A DNA stretch of 45,962 bases from Lachnospiraceae bacterium (GCA_022510725.1 JAFLSW010000018.1:1-45962), one strand, 5' to 3'. Shown: positions 7,464 through 16,637, numbered from the stretch's first letter. Notes: generated from the letters alone by a model not told the origin. Numbers and translations are program-made.

Positions 7464-8516
7464 ATGGGAGAAAATTTGTGGGCATCCTTGGATTTTAATG
7501 AGTTGAACGGATTTTTGGATTCCATTCTATATCAAAATCATATTGGCGTGGAAGATTTGATGAAGGAATTGATCGCCGGAGATTTTTCTTCTTTTCTAAG
7601 TCTTTTGGGACAAGGATTGCATCAGGCGCTTTTTGGAAGCCTGGAGCAGTGCAGGGATGTCTTTTTAGGAATCTTGCTGTTGGGGATTTTTGCCATCCTG
7701 TTGAACAATCTGTCTGATTTGTTTTCTGATGGGCGGATTTCCCTGTTTTCCCGCTATTTTGTATATCTGTTTGTTTCATTGCTGCTTCTTCGCTGCTTTA
7801 TTGCTTCATATGAAACAGCAGTAGGATTTCTAAAAGATATGCAGGATTTTATGGCAGCATTGATGCCGGTTTTTTGTATTTCGCTGGGGCTGGCAAACGG
7901 TACAGTAACTGCCATAGCTCATTATGAGTTTCAGCTTCTTTTATTGTTTCTGGTAGAAAGGCTTATGGTGGGAGTGCTGCTTCCCCTGGTGCAGATTTAC
8001 TGTATCCTTCATGTTGTGAATCAGCTGCCGGAGGGAAATCGATTTGGAGGTGTGCTTTCTCTTATAAAAAAGGTGATTCTGTTTCTGACAAAGGCCAGTC
8101 TTTTTGTTTCTTTGGGAGGGAGCATGCTGCAGGCGGCGATCATGCCATCTGTGGATGGGATGAAAAGTCAGTTTGTCTTAAAGGCGGTATCTTTGTTTCC
8201 GGGACTGGGAGATTATGCCAATGCTATTGGAGAAATGGTACTAAGAGGGGCTGTTTTGGTGAAAAACAGCGTAGGTGTCATCGGAATTTTGATGTTGCTG
8301 TTATTGTGCATCCGTCCGGTCATGACAACCCTTTTATATGGCTGCGTGATTCGACTGGCATCGGCTCTTTTACAAGTGTCGGGAGAAAAGCGTTTTACAG
8401 ATCATATCTGGAAGATGGCGGACAGTTTTTTTCTTCTTGCCAGGATCCAGCTTTTTGGCGGCGGTGTTTTCTTTGTATCCATTGCGGTTGCAGCGGTGGC
8501 ATTTTATCGGAGGTGA
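7464..8516 (+). CDS. spoIIIAE: Stage III sporulation protein AE
   Basis: A 350-aa polytopic membrane protein, the largest channel component, with about seven to eight spans beginning near residue 60 (CRDVFLGILLLGIFAILL). Conserved segments include ASYETAVGFLKDM, MPVFCISLGLANG, and a late SVDGMKSQFVLKAVSLFPGLGDYANAIGEM stretch split by hydrophobic helices. The protein lacks the N-terminal signal-peptide-like segment of the roughly 400-aa Bacillus form, so it starts directly with the extra-membrane helix region. ATG immediately follows the spoIIIAD stop; GGGAG about 10 nt upstream is the likely ribosome site. Confidence 0.93.
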   Translation: MGENLWASLDFNELNGFLDSILYQNHIGVEDLMKELIAGDFSSFLSLLGQGLHQALFGSLEQCRDVFLGILLLGIFAILLNNLSDLFSDGRISLFSRYFVYLFVSLLLLRCFIASYETAVGFLKDMQDFMAALMPVFCISLGLANGTVTAIAHYEFQLLLLFLVERLMVGVLLPLVQIYCILHVVNQLPEGNRFGGVLSLIKKVILFLTKASLFVSLGGSMLQAAIMPSVDGMKSQFVLKAVSLFPGLGDYANAIGEMVLRGAVLVKNSVGVIGILMLLLLCIRPVMTTLLYGCVIRLASALLQVSGEKRFTDHIWKMADSFFLLARIQLFGGGVFFVSIAVAAVAFYRR

Positions 8517-8519
8517 GAT

Positions 8520-8912
8520 ATGGGAGCTTATTTAGAACGGCTTTGTATCTTTATTTGTTTAGGAGATCTGTTGGGACATTTTCTTCCGTCCAAGCAATTT
8601 ACAGGATTATATCGAATGGTAGTGGGGACCCTTGTTTTGTTGATTCTGTTGGAGCCTTTGGGAAAAAACATATCGGAGATCATTAGGGAAAAGGGCCAAA
8701 GCTGGGAAGAAGCCTTTGCAGATATTGCGTCCGGTCAATCAAAGTTGTGGGGGATGGACAGAGAAACTCTGGAAAAGGAAACCGGCAAAGTGGCGGATGC
8801 ATATTTATCAGGCATGAGTGAAGAAGAACTAAAACAGGAACTTGCAGATCATGGATGGGGAATACCGAAAGAAGATATAGAAGAAAACAGCCTCGGGGAA
8901 AGCAGGAAATAA
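8520..8912 (+). CDS. spoIIIAF: Stage III sporulation protein AF
   Basis: A 130-aa protein. Two N-terminal membrane spans (about 8-25 and 33-55, with LERLCIFICLGDLLGHFLP and GLYRMVVGTLVLLILLEPL) are followed by a charged domain to the C-terminus; the family carries a ring-building-type fold there. The C-terminal domain is short compared with the roughly 200-aa Bacillus protein. It starts 3 nt after spoIIIAE with GGAGGT as ribosome site. Confidence 0.9.
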   Translation: MGAYLERLCIFICLGDLLGHFLPSKQFTGLYRMVVGTLVLLILLEPLGKNISEIIREKGQSWEEAFADIASGQSKLWGMDRETLEKETGKVADAYLSGMSEEELKQELADHGWGIPKEDIEENSLGESRK

Positions 8913-8932
8913 GCAGAGTAGGAGGAAGGATC

Positions 8933-9541
8933 GTGGAAAAGTGGAAGGGAATTTGTGAAAAGATCGGAAAGGATCGGTTTATCATATTGATCATTGGCGG
9001 ATTGCTGCTTTTGGTCATAACCTATCCTCTGCCTTCCGGTGCAGATAAAGATGGACAGAGAGCTGCAGGTGCGGCTCAGGGAAGCGCAAGTGTGACATCA
9101 ACTTCCCTGCAAAACAACATGGGCAGTTCATCGGATTATGAGACCCGGCTGGAAAAGCGGCTGGAAAAAGTGCTATCTGCCATTGACGGAGCAGGAAATG
9201 TGAAAGTATTTATCACCCTTTCCGATTATGGCAGATATGTGGTGGAAAAGGACATTTCCTATGTGCGGGATAATGAAGAACGAAATGGGGGAGGGGAACA
9301 GAATGTATCCATCCTTACGACGGAAAACGGTGAGACAACCATATATACTGCAGATGAAAACGGAGAACAGGTTCCTTTTATCAAACAGAAGGTTCTGCCA
9401 AGTGTCCAGGGAGTACTGGTGGTGTCTCAGGGTGGAAATAATGAAATGGTAGCAAAAGAAATGAAAGAGGCAATTATGGCATTATTCGGGATAGACGAAC
9501 ATAAAATAAAAGTAGTAAAAATGAAAGGTGAGGAACGATGA
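8933..9541 (+). CDS. spoIIIAG: Stage III sporulation protein AG
   Basis: A 202-aa ring-forming protein of the channel. GTG 8933 after AGGAGGAAGGATC was chosen; the earlier ATG at 8855 lies inside spoIIIAF. One span near residues 17-35 (RFIILIIGGLLLLVITYPL) is followed by an extracytoplasmic domain with the ring-building motif: RLEKVLSAIDGAGNVKVFI, a long insertion (the beta-triangle in known structures) and a final VKEMKEAIMALFGIDEHKIKV-like helix-strand. It sits in the space between mother cell and forespore. It overlaps spoIIIAH by 4 nt. Confidence 0.93.
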   Translation: MEKWKGICEKIGKDRFIILIIGGLLLLVITYPLPSGADKDGQRAAGAAQGSASVTSTSLQNNMGSSSDYETRLEKRLEKVLSAIDGAGNVKVFITLSDYGRYVVEKDISYVRDNEERNGGGEQNVSILTTENGETTIYTADENGEQVPFIKQKVLPSVQGVLVVSQGGNNEMVAKEMKEAIMALFGIDEHKIKVVKMKGEER

Positions 9542-10389
9542 AGGGAAAATTTGATTTTAAAAAGCTGTGGAAGCGGAATCAGATCATGATCACAGCTCTG
9601 GCTTTGATGATTGCCATTGCAGGTTATCTGAATTTTACCGGAAAACAGATCGATGATGAGATCCTGTTTACTACATCAGCCCAGTTCGAGGAAGCGGATG
9701 CCAGTCTGATAGAAGAGACCATGTCGGAGGAGCAGGCTCTTTTAGAGGAAAATGCGGCCTACGACATATCCGATGATGACATGGATTACTATACGGAAAT
9801 TGAAAGTCTGGATGAAGATTTTACTTTATCCGAAGGACTGATAGATGAAGAAGTAGCAGAAGGATATTATGAAGATATGGATCTGACGGCAGAAATGACG
9901 CTTATTACCGATGAAACTGCATCGGTAGAAGGTGTGATGCCGGAAACTGCATCAGCAGATGAAGTGCTGGAAACGGCAGCCCAGACCCAGGGAGAAGATA
10001 TTCCCGGTGAGGCAGTATTTACAAATACGGTATCCGTCACATCATTAGCAGAAGCCAACTTGTTAAAAGAACAGACAAGAGCACAGAATAAAGCGGCATT
10101 AATGGATATCATCAACAATGAAAATATTTCAGATGCAGCAAAGCAGGAAGCGGTAAACAGTATGATCGCATTAACGGATCTGGCACAGAAGGAATGCGAA
10201 ACCCTGGTTATGCTGGAAGCAAAAGGATTTCCGGATGCAGTGATCAGCATTAACAGCGATAGCGTGGATGTATGTATCGGCATGAACCAGCTGACTGCTG
10301 CCCAGATTGCCCAGATTGAGGATATCGTAAAAAGAAAAACAGGCATTCCTGCAGAAAAGATCATCATTTCTCCTGTGGGAGAAAACTAG
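9538..10389 (+). CDS. spoIIIAH: Stage III sporulation protein AH, with a long acidic linker
   Basis: A 283-aa protein, the partner of SpoIIQ across the intermembrane space. One span at about residues 16-34 (IMITALALMIAIAGYLNF) anchors it in the mother-cell membrane. Residues about 45-155 form a very acidic, Glu/Asp/Ala/Thr-rich linker. The ring-building domain is C-terminal (from KEQTRAQNKAALMDII to KTGIPAEKIIISPV). The family is usually near 220 aa; the excess is the acidic linker. It ends the spoIIIA operon; no clear terminator was seen before deoB. Confidence 0.93.
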   Translation: MKGKFDFKKLWKRNQIMITALALMIAIAGYLNFTGKQIDDEILFTTSAQFEEADASLIEETMSEEQALLEENAAYDISDDDMDYYTEIESLDEDFTLSEGLIDEEVAEGYYEDMDLTAEMTLITDETASVEGVMPETASADEVLETAAQTQGEDIPGEAVFTNTVSVTSLAEANLLKEQTRAQNKAALMDIINNENISDAAKQEAVNSMIALTDLAQKECETLVMLEAKGFPDAVISINSDSVDVCIGMNQLTAAQIAQIEDIVKRKTGIPAEKIIISPVGEN

Positions 10390-10417
10390 TGAAATACCTT
10401 TGCGTATATGGTATACT
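10389..10417 (+). promoter_or_regulatory. Extended -10 promoter before deoB
   Basis: TGG-TATACT (TATACT at 10412-10417) carries the TGn extension. The -35 candidate GTGAAA (10389-10394), 17 nt upstream, is only a partial match. It would give deoB expression independent of the sporulation operon upstream. Confidence 0.4.
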
Positions 10418-10454
10418 CTACATATGATCTTTAAGATACAAAGAAAGAGAGAAA

Positions 10455-11612
10455 ATGTCTATGAAACGGATTTTTTTGATTGTGCTGGACAGCTTTGGCA
10501 TTGGAGAGATGCCGGACGCAGCGGCTTTTCATGATGCGGGGACGAATACCATTGCTTCCTGTGCCAAAAGCCCCTATTTTGATCTGCCTAATTTAGGCAG
10601 TTTGGGTTTGTTCAATATAGACGGTGTTACCGTTGGGAAAAAGGTGTCAGAGCCTCTGGCGGCATATGCCAGAATGACGGAGGCTTCCAAGGGCAAGGAT
10701 ACCACCATCGGCCATTGGGAAATTGCAGGGGTGCAGTCCCCTAATCCGCTGCCGACTTATCCAAATGGATTTCCGGAGGAGATTCTTTCTGAATTTTCCA
10801 GGCGGTGCGGCAGAGGCGTGCTCTGTAACAGGCCTTATTCAGGAACGCAGGTCATACAGGATTATGGAAAAGAGCACATGGAGACGGGCAGTCTGATCGT
10901 ATATACTTCGGCGGACAGTGTGTTTCAGATCGCAGCCCATGAAGATATCGTCCCCGTTGAGACTTTATACGAATATTGCCATATCGCCAGGGAAATATTA
11001 CAAGGTGAGCATGGTGTGGGAAGAGTCATAGCCCGTCCTTTTGTTGGAGAAGAAGGTAGTTTTACCCGTACTCCAAGAAGACACGATTATTCTCTGATGC
11101 CGCCTAAAGACACCATGCTTGATCATATCAAACATGCAGGAAAAGATGTGCTGGCAGTAGGAAAGATTTATGACATTTTTGCAGGAGCCGGTATTACCAA
11201 GTATACCTATTCCACAGGTAATGCAGATGGTATCGAAAAGCTGATTTCCTATATGGACGAAGAATTTGAAGGACTCTGTTTTGTCAATCTGGTGGATTTT
11301 GATATGCTTTACGGCCATCGGAATGATATAGACGGCTATGCCAAGGCTCTTGCCTATTTTGATGAAAAACTGCCTTCTATTATGGAAAAGCTAAAGGAAG
11401 AGGATGTATTGATGATCACTGCCGATCATGGCTGTGATCCGGGATATACCGTATCGACAGATCATTCCAGAGAATATACCCCTTTTTTGATATACGGCAA
11501 AGGGATCAAGCCTGTTAATTATGGAACCAGAGATACCTTTGCAGATATTTCCGCTACAGTCCTAAAGCTTTTAGGCGTGGTGGGAGAAAGCGACGGAAAA
11601 AGTCTGCTTTAG
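10455..11612 (+). CDS. deoB: Phosphopentomutase
   Basis: A 385-aa cytoplasmic enzyme of the alkaline-phosphatase superfamily that interconverts ribose (or deoxyribose) 1-phosphate and 5-phosphate in nucleoside salvage. The start FLIVLDSFGIGEMPDA gives the first metal-binding Asp, GKDTTIGHWEI carries the phosphorylated Thr region, and LVDFDMLYGHRND, ADHGCDPGY and STDHSREYTP supply the other metal ligands. The length is typical. ATG 10455 or ATG 10461 could be the start; GAGAG spacing allows both. No nucleoside phosphorylase gene is adjacent, so it stands alone here. Confidence 0.95.
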   Translation: MSMKRIFLIVLDSFGIGEMPDAAAFHDAGTNTIASCAKSPYFDLPNLGSLGLFNIDGVTVGKKVSEPLAAYARMTEASKGKDTTIGHWEIAGVQSPNPLPTYPNGFPEEILSEFSRRCGRGVLCNRPYSGTQVIQDYGKEHMETGSLIVYTSADSVFQIAAHEDIVPVETLYEYCHIAREILQGEHGVGRVIARPFVGEEGSFTRTPRRHDYSLMPPKDTMLDHIKHAGKDVLAVGKIYDIFAGAGITKYTYSTGNADGIEKLISYMDEEFEGLCFVNLVDFDMLYGHRNDIDGYAKALAYFDEKLPSIMEKLKEEDVLMITADHGCDPGYTVSTDHSREYTPFLIYGKGIKPVNYGTRDTFADISATVLKLLGVVGESDGKSLL

Positions 11613-11639
11613 AAATACAAAATAGTTGGAGGAACCACA

Positions 11640-13235
11640 GTGAGTGACATAAAGACAGAGATTAACCGAAGAAGAACCTTTGCCATCATATCTCATCCTG
11701 ATGCAGGTAAGACCACTTTGACAGAGAAATTCCTACTGTATGGCGGGGCCATCAATCTGGCAGGAAGTGTAAAGGGAAAGGCAACGGCAAGACATGCGGT
11801 TTCCGACTGGATGGAAATCGAAAAGGAGAGAGGTATTTCCGTTACTTCTTCGGTGTTGCAGTTTGAATATGATGACTATTGCATCAATATTCTGGATACA
11901 CCGGGCCATCAGGACTTTTCTGAGGACACATACCGAACTTTGATGGCGGCGGATTCCGCCGTGATGGTCATTGATGCTTCAAAGGGTGTGGAAGCCCAGA
12001 CCAGGAAGCTTTTTAAGGTATGTGTTATGCGGCATATTCCTATTTTTACCTTTATCAATAAAATGGACAGGGATGCCAATGATACCTTTGACCTTTTGGA
12101 TGAGATTGAAAAGGAGTTAGGTATTGCTACCTGCCCTATGAATTGGCCTATCGGCTCCGGAAAGGAATTTAAAGGAGTCTACGACCGGAGGAGCAAGAGT
12201 GTCGTGACATATTCCGACACCCAGAAGGGCACGAAGGAGGGGGAGACGAATATCATTCCTCTGACTGATGAAGAAGGGTTGCTATCCCATATCGGAAATG
12301 ATGCCAGGGACAAGCTGACAGAGGAAATTGAGCTCTTAGACGGTGCCAGTGCAGAGTTTGATCTGGAACTGGTTCAAAGCGGAGATCTGACACCGGTATT
12401 TTTTGGCTCGGCTCTGACCAATTTTGGTGTGGAGATATTCCTAAAATATTTTTTGGAAATGACCACTACGCCTTTGCCCAGAAAGGCAGATGCAGGATTG
12501 ATCCAGCCTACGGAGCATGAGTTTTCCGCATTTGTGTTTAAGATTCAGGCAAATATGAACAAAGCCCACAGGGACAGGATCGCTTTTATGCGGATCTGTT
12601 CCGGACGCTTTGATGCCTCAAAAGAGGTAAGACATGTACAGGGCAACAAGGTCATGCGGCTTTCCCAGCCCCAGCAGCTGATGGCCAATGACAGAAAGAT
12701 TTTAGAAGAGGCATATGCGGGAGATATCATCGGCGTATTTGATCCCGGTGTGTTTTCCATCGGAGATACGGTATGTATGCCGGGAGAGCAATTCCGGTAT
12801 GAAGGCATTCCTACCTTTGCACCGGAGCATTTTGCCAGAGTCAGACAGATCGATACCATGAAGAGAAAGCAGTTTGTAAAGGGCATTACCCAGATCGCCC
12901 AGGAGGGAGCCATCCAGATCTTCCAGGAATGCAATTCCGGTATGGAAGAGATCATTGTAGGCGTTGTAGGCGTGCTTCAGTTCGATGTGTTAAAATACCG
13001 TCTGGAAAATGAATATAATGTAGAGATCCGCTTGGAAAATCTGCCTTACGAATATATCCGATGGATCGTGGATGAAAGCACGGATTTAAATTCCATTTCC
13101 GGCACATCGGATATGAAAAAGATAACTGACTTAAAGGGAAGACCGTTGTTATTGTTTGTTCATGAATGGAGCATCGGTATGACCTTAGATAGGAACCAAG
13201 GATTGGAATTGGCCGAATTTGGCACAAACGAATAA
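11640..13235 (+). CDS. prfC: Peptide chain release factor 3 (GTPase)
   Basis: A 531-aa translational GTPase that removes RF1 or RF2 from the ribosome after termination. It starts at GTG 11640 behind GGAGGAACCACA. G1 is HPDAGKTTLTEK, the switch region holds GISVTSSVLQFEY, G3 is DTPGHQDF and G4 is NKMD. The ERGISVTSSV form and the full length separate it from EF-G and the tetracycline-resistance TetM group. Domain II and III follow from about residue 280. It begins 27 nt after deoB and is probably cotranscribed. Confidence 0.95.
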   Translation: MSDIKTEINRRRTFAIISHPDAGKTTLTEKFLLYGGAINLAGSVKGKATARHAVSDWMEIEKERGISVTSSVLQFEYDDYCINILDTPGHQDFSEDTYRTLMAADSAVMVIDASKGVEAQTRKLFKVCVMRHIPIFTFINKMDRDANDTFDLLDEIEKELGIATCPMNWPIGSGKEFKGVYDRRSKSVVTYSDTQKGTKEGETNIIPLTDEEGLLSHIGNDARDKLTEEIELLDGASAEFDLELVQSGDLTPVFFGSALTNFGVEIFLKYFLEMTTTPLPRKADAGLIQPTEHEFSAFVFKIQANMNKAHRDRIAFMRICSGRFDASKEVRHVQGNKVMRLSQPQQLMANDRKILEEAYAGDIIGVFDPGVFSIGDTVCMPGEQFRYEGIPTFAPEHFARVRQIDTMKRKQFVKGITQIAQEGAIQIFQECNSGMEEIIVGVVGVLQFDVLKYRLENEYNVEIRLENLPYEYIRWIVDESTDLNSISGTSDMKKITDLKGRPLLLFVHEWSIGMTLDRNQGLELAEFGTNE

Positions 13236-13256
13236 AGTGAGAGGGTTCTTATAAGT

Positions 13257-14480
13257 ATGAAAAGAAACAGTCTTTTGTTATATCTTTGCATTTTTTTGCT
13301 GCTGACAGGCTGCAGCGGCACGGAGCTTCCAGGAGATGATTCCGTTATAACGGTTCCCGGGACGCCGTCCATTACGGCGGAAGTGCCGCCGGCAGAAGCG
13401 GTTGTATCGGAGGTGGAAAGGCAGGCTGCTCTTTCAGCCGACGAGATAGAAGAAGGAGATGCTGATACAGCTTCCTTGCAGGAAGAACAAGGATATTACT
13501 ACGGAAAGCTTTCTGCGTCGGAGCAGGAGATTTATGGTCAGATATACAACTCGCTATTAAATCGCAATGAGGTAACAGTGTCCACCCTATCAGAAGACGA
13601 ATTGGAAAAAGTATTTTTCTGTGTGTTATACGATCATCCGGAAATCTTTTATGCCAACACCTATGTATATACCGTCCATCAGCGTCAGGGAGAAGGGATT
13701 GTAAAACTGACTTTTAAAGGGAAGTATTTGTACGATGAAGAAGAAAGTGCAAAGCGGATAGAAATGATAGAAAAGGAAGCGGACAGGATCTTAAGCGGGA
13801 TTCCGAAAGATGCGACGGATTTTGAGATCATCAAACATATATTTGATACATTGGTTTTGGAAACGGAATATGTGGCGGATTCACCGGATAATCAAAATAT
13901 CTGTTCCGTGTTTATGAATCATGAATCCACCTGCCAGGGGTATGCCAAGGCAACCCAGTATCTGCTCATGCGTGCCGGGCTTACAGCCACATTTATCGGC
14001 GGAAAAGTGACGGAAGGCAGTCATGCCTGGAATCTGGTCATGTGTGACGGGGAATGGTATTATCTGGACACCACATGGGGAGATGTGGATTATCAGTCCA
14101 CTAAGGAAGATACGGTGGATAAGGCGGTGATGCCCATTATCTACGATTATTTTCTCATCACCTCTGACAGACTTTATGAAACCCACACGCCGGAGCCTTT
14201 GGTGCCTTTTCCGGATTGTGTGGCGACAGCAGATAATTATTATATCCATGAAGGATTATATCTGACAGGATTGGATACGGAGATCCTTCATGCAATCTTC
14301 CGGGCGGCTTATGAAAGAGGAGACGATGTGGTTCAGTTTCGATGTGCTAATGATGCGGTATTTGAGCAGGTTGAGAATTATCTTTTAAATGAACAGCACA
14401 TCTTTGATTTTGTAGATGCTTTGGAGACGGTTCCCTATTATGACAACCCGCAGACAGACACCTTTTGTTTCTGGTTATGA
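13257..14480 (+). CDS. Lipoprotein with a transglutaminase-like domain
   Basis: A 407-aa secreted protein. A signal peptide ends in the lipobox LLTGC (lipidated Cys19), followed by a Ser/Pro/Glu-rich linker to about residue 80. Residues 195-285 form a transglutaminase-like (papain-fold) domain with the likely triad Cys226 (STCQGYAKATQ), His256 (GSHAWNLV) and Asp271 (YYLDTTWGD). The C-terminal 100 residues are not recognised. It should sit on the outer face of the membrane and could be a protease or cross-linking enzyme acting on wall or surface proteins. It follows prfC by 21 nt. Confidence 0.8.
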   Translation: MKRNSLLLYLCIFLLLTGCSGTELPGDDSVITVPGTPSITAEVPPAEAVVSEVERQAALSADEIEEGDADTASLQEEQGYYYGKLSASEQEIYGQIYNSLLNRNEVTVSTLSEDELEKVFFCVLYDHPEIFYANTYVYTVHQRQGEGIVKLTFKGKYLYDEEESAKRIEMIEKEADRILSGIPKDATDFEIIKHIFDTLVLETEYVADSPDNQNICSVFMNHESTCQGYAKATQYLLMRAGLTATFIGGKVTEGSHAWNLVMCDGEWYYLDTTWGDVDYQSTKEDTVDKAVMPIIYDYFLITSDRLYETHTPEPLVPFPDCVATADNYYIHEGLYLTGLDTEILHAIFRAAYERGDDVVQFRCANDAVFEQVENYLLNEQHIFDFVDALETVPYYDNPQTDTFCFWL

Positions 14481-14483
14481 AAA

Positions 14484-14516
14484 TCACTGTTTTTCGCAGT
14501 GAGAGAGGGTTTTTCT
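14484..14516 (+). terminator. Possible intrinsic terminator
   Basis: TCACTG (14484-14489) pairs with CAGTGA (14497-14502) around a 7-nt loop, but the T run (TTTTTCTTT) starts eight bases later, so this is weak. It sits just after the lipoprotein stop codon and before the asp23 promoter. Confidence 0.4.
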
Positions 14517-14544
14517 TTGCAAAATGACAGATATTTGCTATAAT
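14517..14544 (+). promoter_or_regulatory. SigA-type promoter of the asp23-nusB operon
   Basis: TTGCAA at 14517-14522, a 16-nt spacer and TATAAT at 14539-14544; asp23 begins 32 nt later behind AAAGGAGGG. It marks the start of the long housekeeping operon. Confidence 0.65.
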
Positions 14545-14576
14545 GATAAAAGTGTAGACTAAAGGAGGGACCTTTA

Positions 14577-14957
14577 ATGGAAAAGGAAACGGAACGGGAT
14601 ATTACTACATTAAACGAAGATACAAAAGAAGGTGCAGTATCGATTGCCGATGATGTAGTTGCCATGATCGCTGCTTTAGCGTCAGCAGAAGTAGAAGGAG
14701 TCGGTAGTAAGGCTGATAATATCACCAATGAGCTGATGAGCCGTGTGGGCATGAAAAAACAGGCTAAAGGCGTGAAGGTGGTCGTGACTGAGGACAAGGT
14801 AAATGTAGATCTGTCCATTACTATTGATTATGGATATAATATTCCCGAAACTTGTCAGAATGTACAGAAAAAAGTAAAAAATGCCATTGAAAATATGACC
14901 GGTTTGGAAGTAGAAGTGGTCAATATCAGGATATCCGGCATCAACATGAAAGATTAA
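14577..14957 (+). CDS. Asp23/Gls24 family envelope stress protein
   Basis: A 126-aa protein of the Asp23 (DUF322) family: GAVSIADDVVAMIAALASAE, then VKVVVTEDKVNVDLSITIDYG and a C-terminal EVEVVNIRISGI strand. These proteins are abundant, membrane-associated and linked to envelope homeostasis; the biochemical role is not settled. In many Clostridia and Bacilli a member lies directly before nusB, as here (22 nt apart). A very good AAAGGAGGG ribosome site precedes ATG 14577. Confidence 0.9.
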   Translation: MEKETERDITTLNEDTKEGAVSIADDVVAMIAALASAEVEGVGSKADNITNELMSRVGMKKQAKGVKVVVTEDKVNVDLSITIDYGYNIPETCQNVQKKVKNAIENMTGLEVEVVNIRISGINMKD

Positions 14958-14979
14958 TACAGCAGGCAGAGGATAAAAG

Positions 14980-15378
14980 ATGAGCAGAAGAGAGCTGAGG
15001 GAACAGATTTTCAAACTGTTATTTTGTGTGGAGTTTAACGATTTGTCGGAAATGCCCCAGCAGGCCGCTCTGTTTTTTGAAAGAGAGGCACCGATGGAAG
15101 ATTCCGATAAAAACGAGATCCATGAAAAATACGAAAAGATTCTTGCAAAAAAGGAGGAACTGGACGGCTTATTGGATGAAAAGGCATCCGGCTGGAAGGT
15201 TTCCCGTATGGGAAAGGTGGATCTGACCATTCTCAGACTGGCTCTTTTTGAAATGCTTTATGATGAGGATGTTCCTGTCTCCGTCGCCATCAATGAGGCA
15301 GTAGAGCTGGCAAAAAAGTTCGGACAGACGGAATCCCCATCCTTTGTCAATGGTGTTTTGGCCAAATTTGCAGACTAG
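14980..15378 (+). CDS. nusB: Transcription antitermination factor NusB
   Basis: A 132-aa all-helical RNA-binding protein that acts with NusE (S10) on boxA in rRNA leaders. It begins MSRRELREQIFKLLF, the usual N-terminal helix, and carries the family motif VSVAINEAVELAKKFG near residue 100, ending in FVNGVLAKFAD. The length is typical. It is the second gene of the housekeeping run and xseA follows 12 nt later. Confidence 0.95.
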   Translation: MSRRELREQIFKLLFCVEFNDLSEMPQQAALFFEREAPMEDSDKNEIHEKYEKILAKKEELDGLLDEKASGWKVSRMGKVDLTILRLALFEMLYDEDVPVSVAINEAVELAKKFGQTESPSFVNGVLAKFAD

Positions 15379-15390
15379 GGGCTTTAAAAG

Positions 15391-16608
15391 ATGCAGAATG
15401 TATATTCCGTATCGTGGGTTAATGCGTATATCAGAGATATGATCTCTCAGGATTTTTTATTAGGGTCCTTGTATGTAAAGGGTGAAGCGAGCAATGTGAA
15501 ATATCATTCCTCGGGTCACCTTTATTTTACATTGAAGGATGGACAGGGTTCCATGCCCTGCGTTATGTTTGCAGGCAACAGGGGCGGTCTGAAATTCCGA
15601 TTGGAGGAAGGAAATAAGATCGTTGTCCTTGGCAATGTAGATGTATATGAGAGAGACGGCAGATATCAGCTTTACGCCAAAGAGATCACTTTAGAGGGTG
15701 TAGGGCTCTTATATGAAAAATTTGAACAGCTGAAAAGGCAGTTGGAAGAGATGGGGATGTTTGATCCCATGTACAAGAAAGAGATACCGCCTTATATCAA
15801 GCGCCTTGGCGTGGTCACAGCGCCTACGGGAGCTGCGGTAAGGGATATTATCTCCATTACCAAAAGACGGAATCCCGGAGTAGAGATCATTCTGTACCCT
15901 GCCTTAGTCCAAGGCGATGGGGCACCGGCAAGTATCATATCCGGTATCAACGCTTTGGAAGAACTGGGTGTGGATGTGATGATCGTAGGAAGAGGCGGCG
16001 GCTCCATAGAGGATTTATGGGCTTTTAATGAAGAAGCGGTGGCACAGGCCATCTTTTCCAGCAGCGTGCCCATTATTTCTGCCGTAGGACATGAGACGGA
16101 TACGACTATAGCGGACTTTGTGGCGGATCTGAGAGCGTCTACCCCCTCTGCGGCGGCGGAACTGGCGGTTTTTGAGCGGGAAGAAGTAAAGCTTCGCATT
16201 CTGGAAATACAAAAACGATTACAAGCTCTGATGGAGATGAAGATAGAAAGAGAGCGGACAAGGCTTACCGCGAGAGCGGAAAGGCTCTTTGCCCTTTCTC
16301 CCAAGGCAAAGCTGAATGAGAAACGGATGAGTCTTCTTCATATGGAAGAGCGGTTAGAAAGCGCCATGGACAAGCGTTTGTCCGATCTTAAGAATCTTCT
16401 TGCTTTATATGCAGGGAAACTGGATGGTGCTTCCCCCTTAAAAAAATTGGAGAGCGGTTACGCTTTTTTGCGGGATAAAGAAGGAAAACGGATTTCCCAT
16501 ATCGACAGTTTATCTGTTGGAAAAGAATTGTCCCTTTATGTAACAGGCGGCTTTGCAGATGTGACTGTGACAAAACTTTATAAAGAGAAATTGCAAAAAG
16601 CGGATTGA
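15391..16608 (+). CDS. xseA: Exodeoxyribonuclease VII large subunit
   Basis: A 405-aa subunit of the single-strand-specific exonuclease. The N-terminal OB fold (VYSVSWVNAYIRDMI, then NVKYHSSGHLYFTLKD) binds DNA; the catalytic middle holds GVVTAPTGAAVRDII, the GRGGGSIEDLWAFN motif and GHETDTTIADFVADLRASTP. A coiled-coil region follows and the C-terminus has GYAFLRDKEGK. Normal family length is 400-450 aa. It is followed closely by the small-subunit gene. Confidence 0.95.
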   Translation: MQNVYSVSWVNAYIRDMISQDFLLGSLYVKGEASNVKYHSSGHLYFTLKDGQGSMPCVMFAGNRGGLKFRLEEGNKIVVLGNVDVYERDGRYQLYAKEITLEGVGLLYEKFEQLKRQLEEMGMFDPMYKKEIPPYIKRLGVVTAPTGAAVRDIISITKRRNPGVEIILYPALVQGDGAPASIISGINALEELGVDVMIVGRGGGSIEDLWAFNEEAVAQAIFSSSVPIISAVGHETDTTIADFVADLRASTPSAAAELAVFEREEVKLRILEIQKRLQALMEMKIERERTRLTARAERLFALSPKAKLNEKRMSLLHMEERLESAMDKRLSDLKNLLALYAGKLDGASPLKKLESGYAFLRDKEGKRISHIDSLSVGKELSLYVTGGFADVTVTKLYKEKLQKAD

Positions 16609-16637
16609 ATGAAATAGGATGGGAGAAAATAGAAAAT

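Noticed and set aside
14682-15230. 182-aa minus-strand open frame
   Set aside because: Antisense to asp23 and nusB, both well supported.
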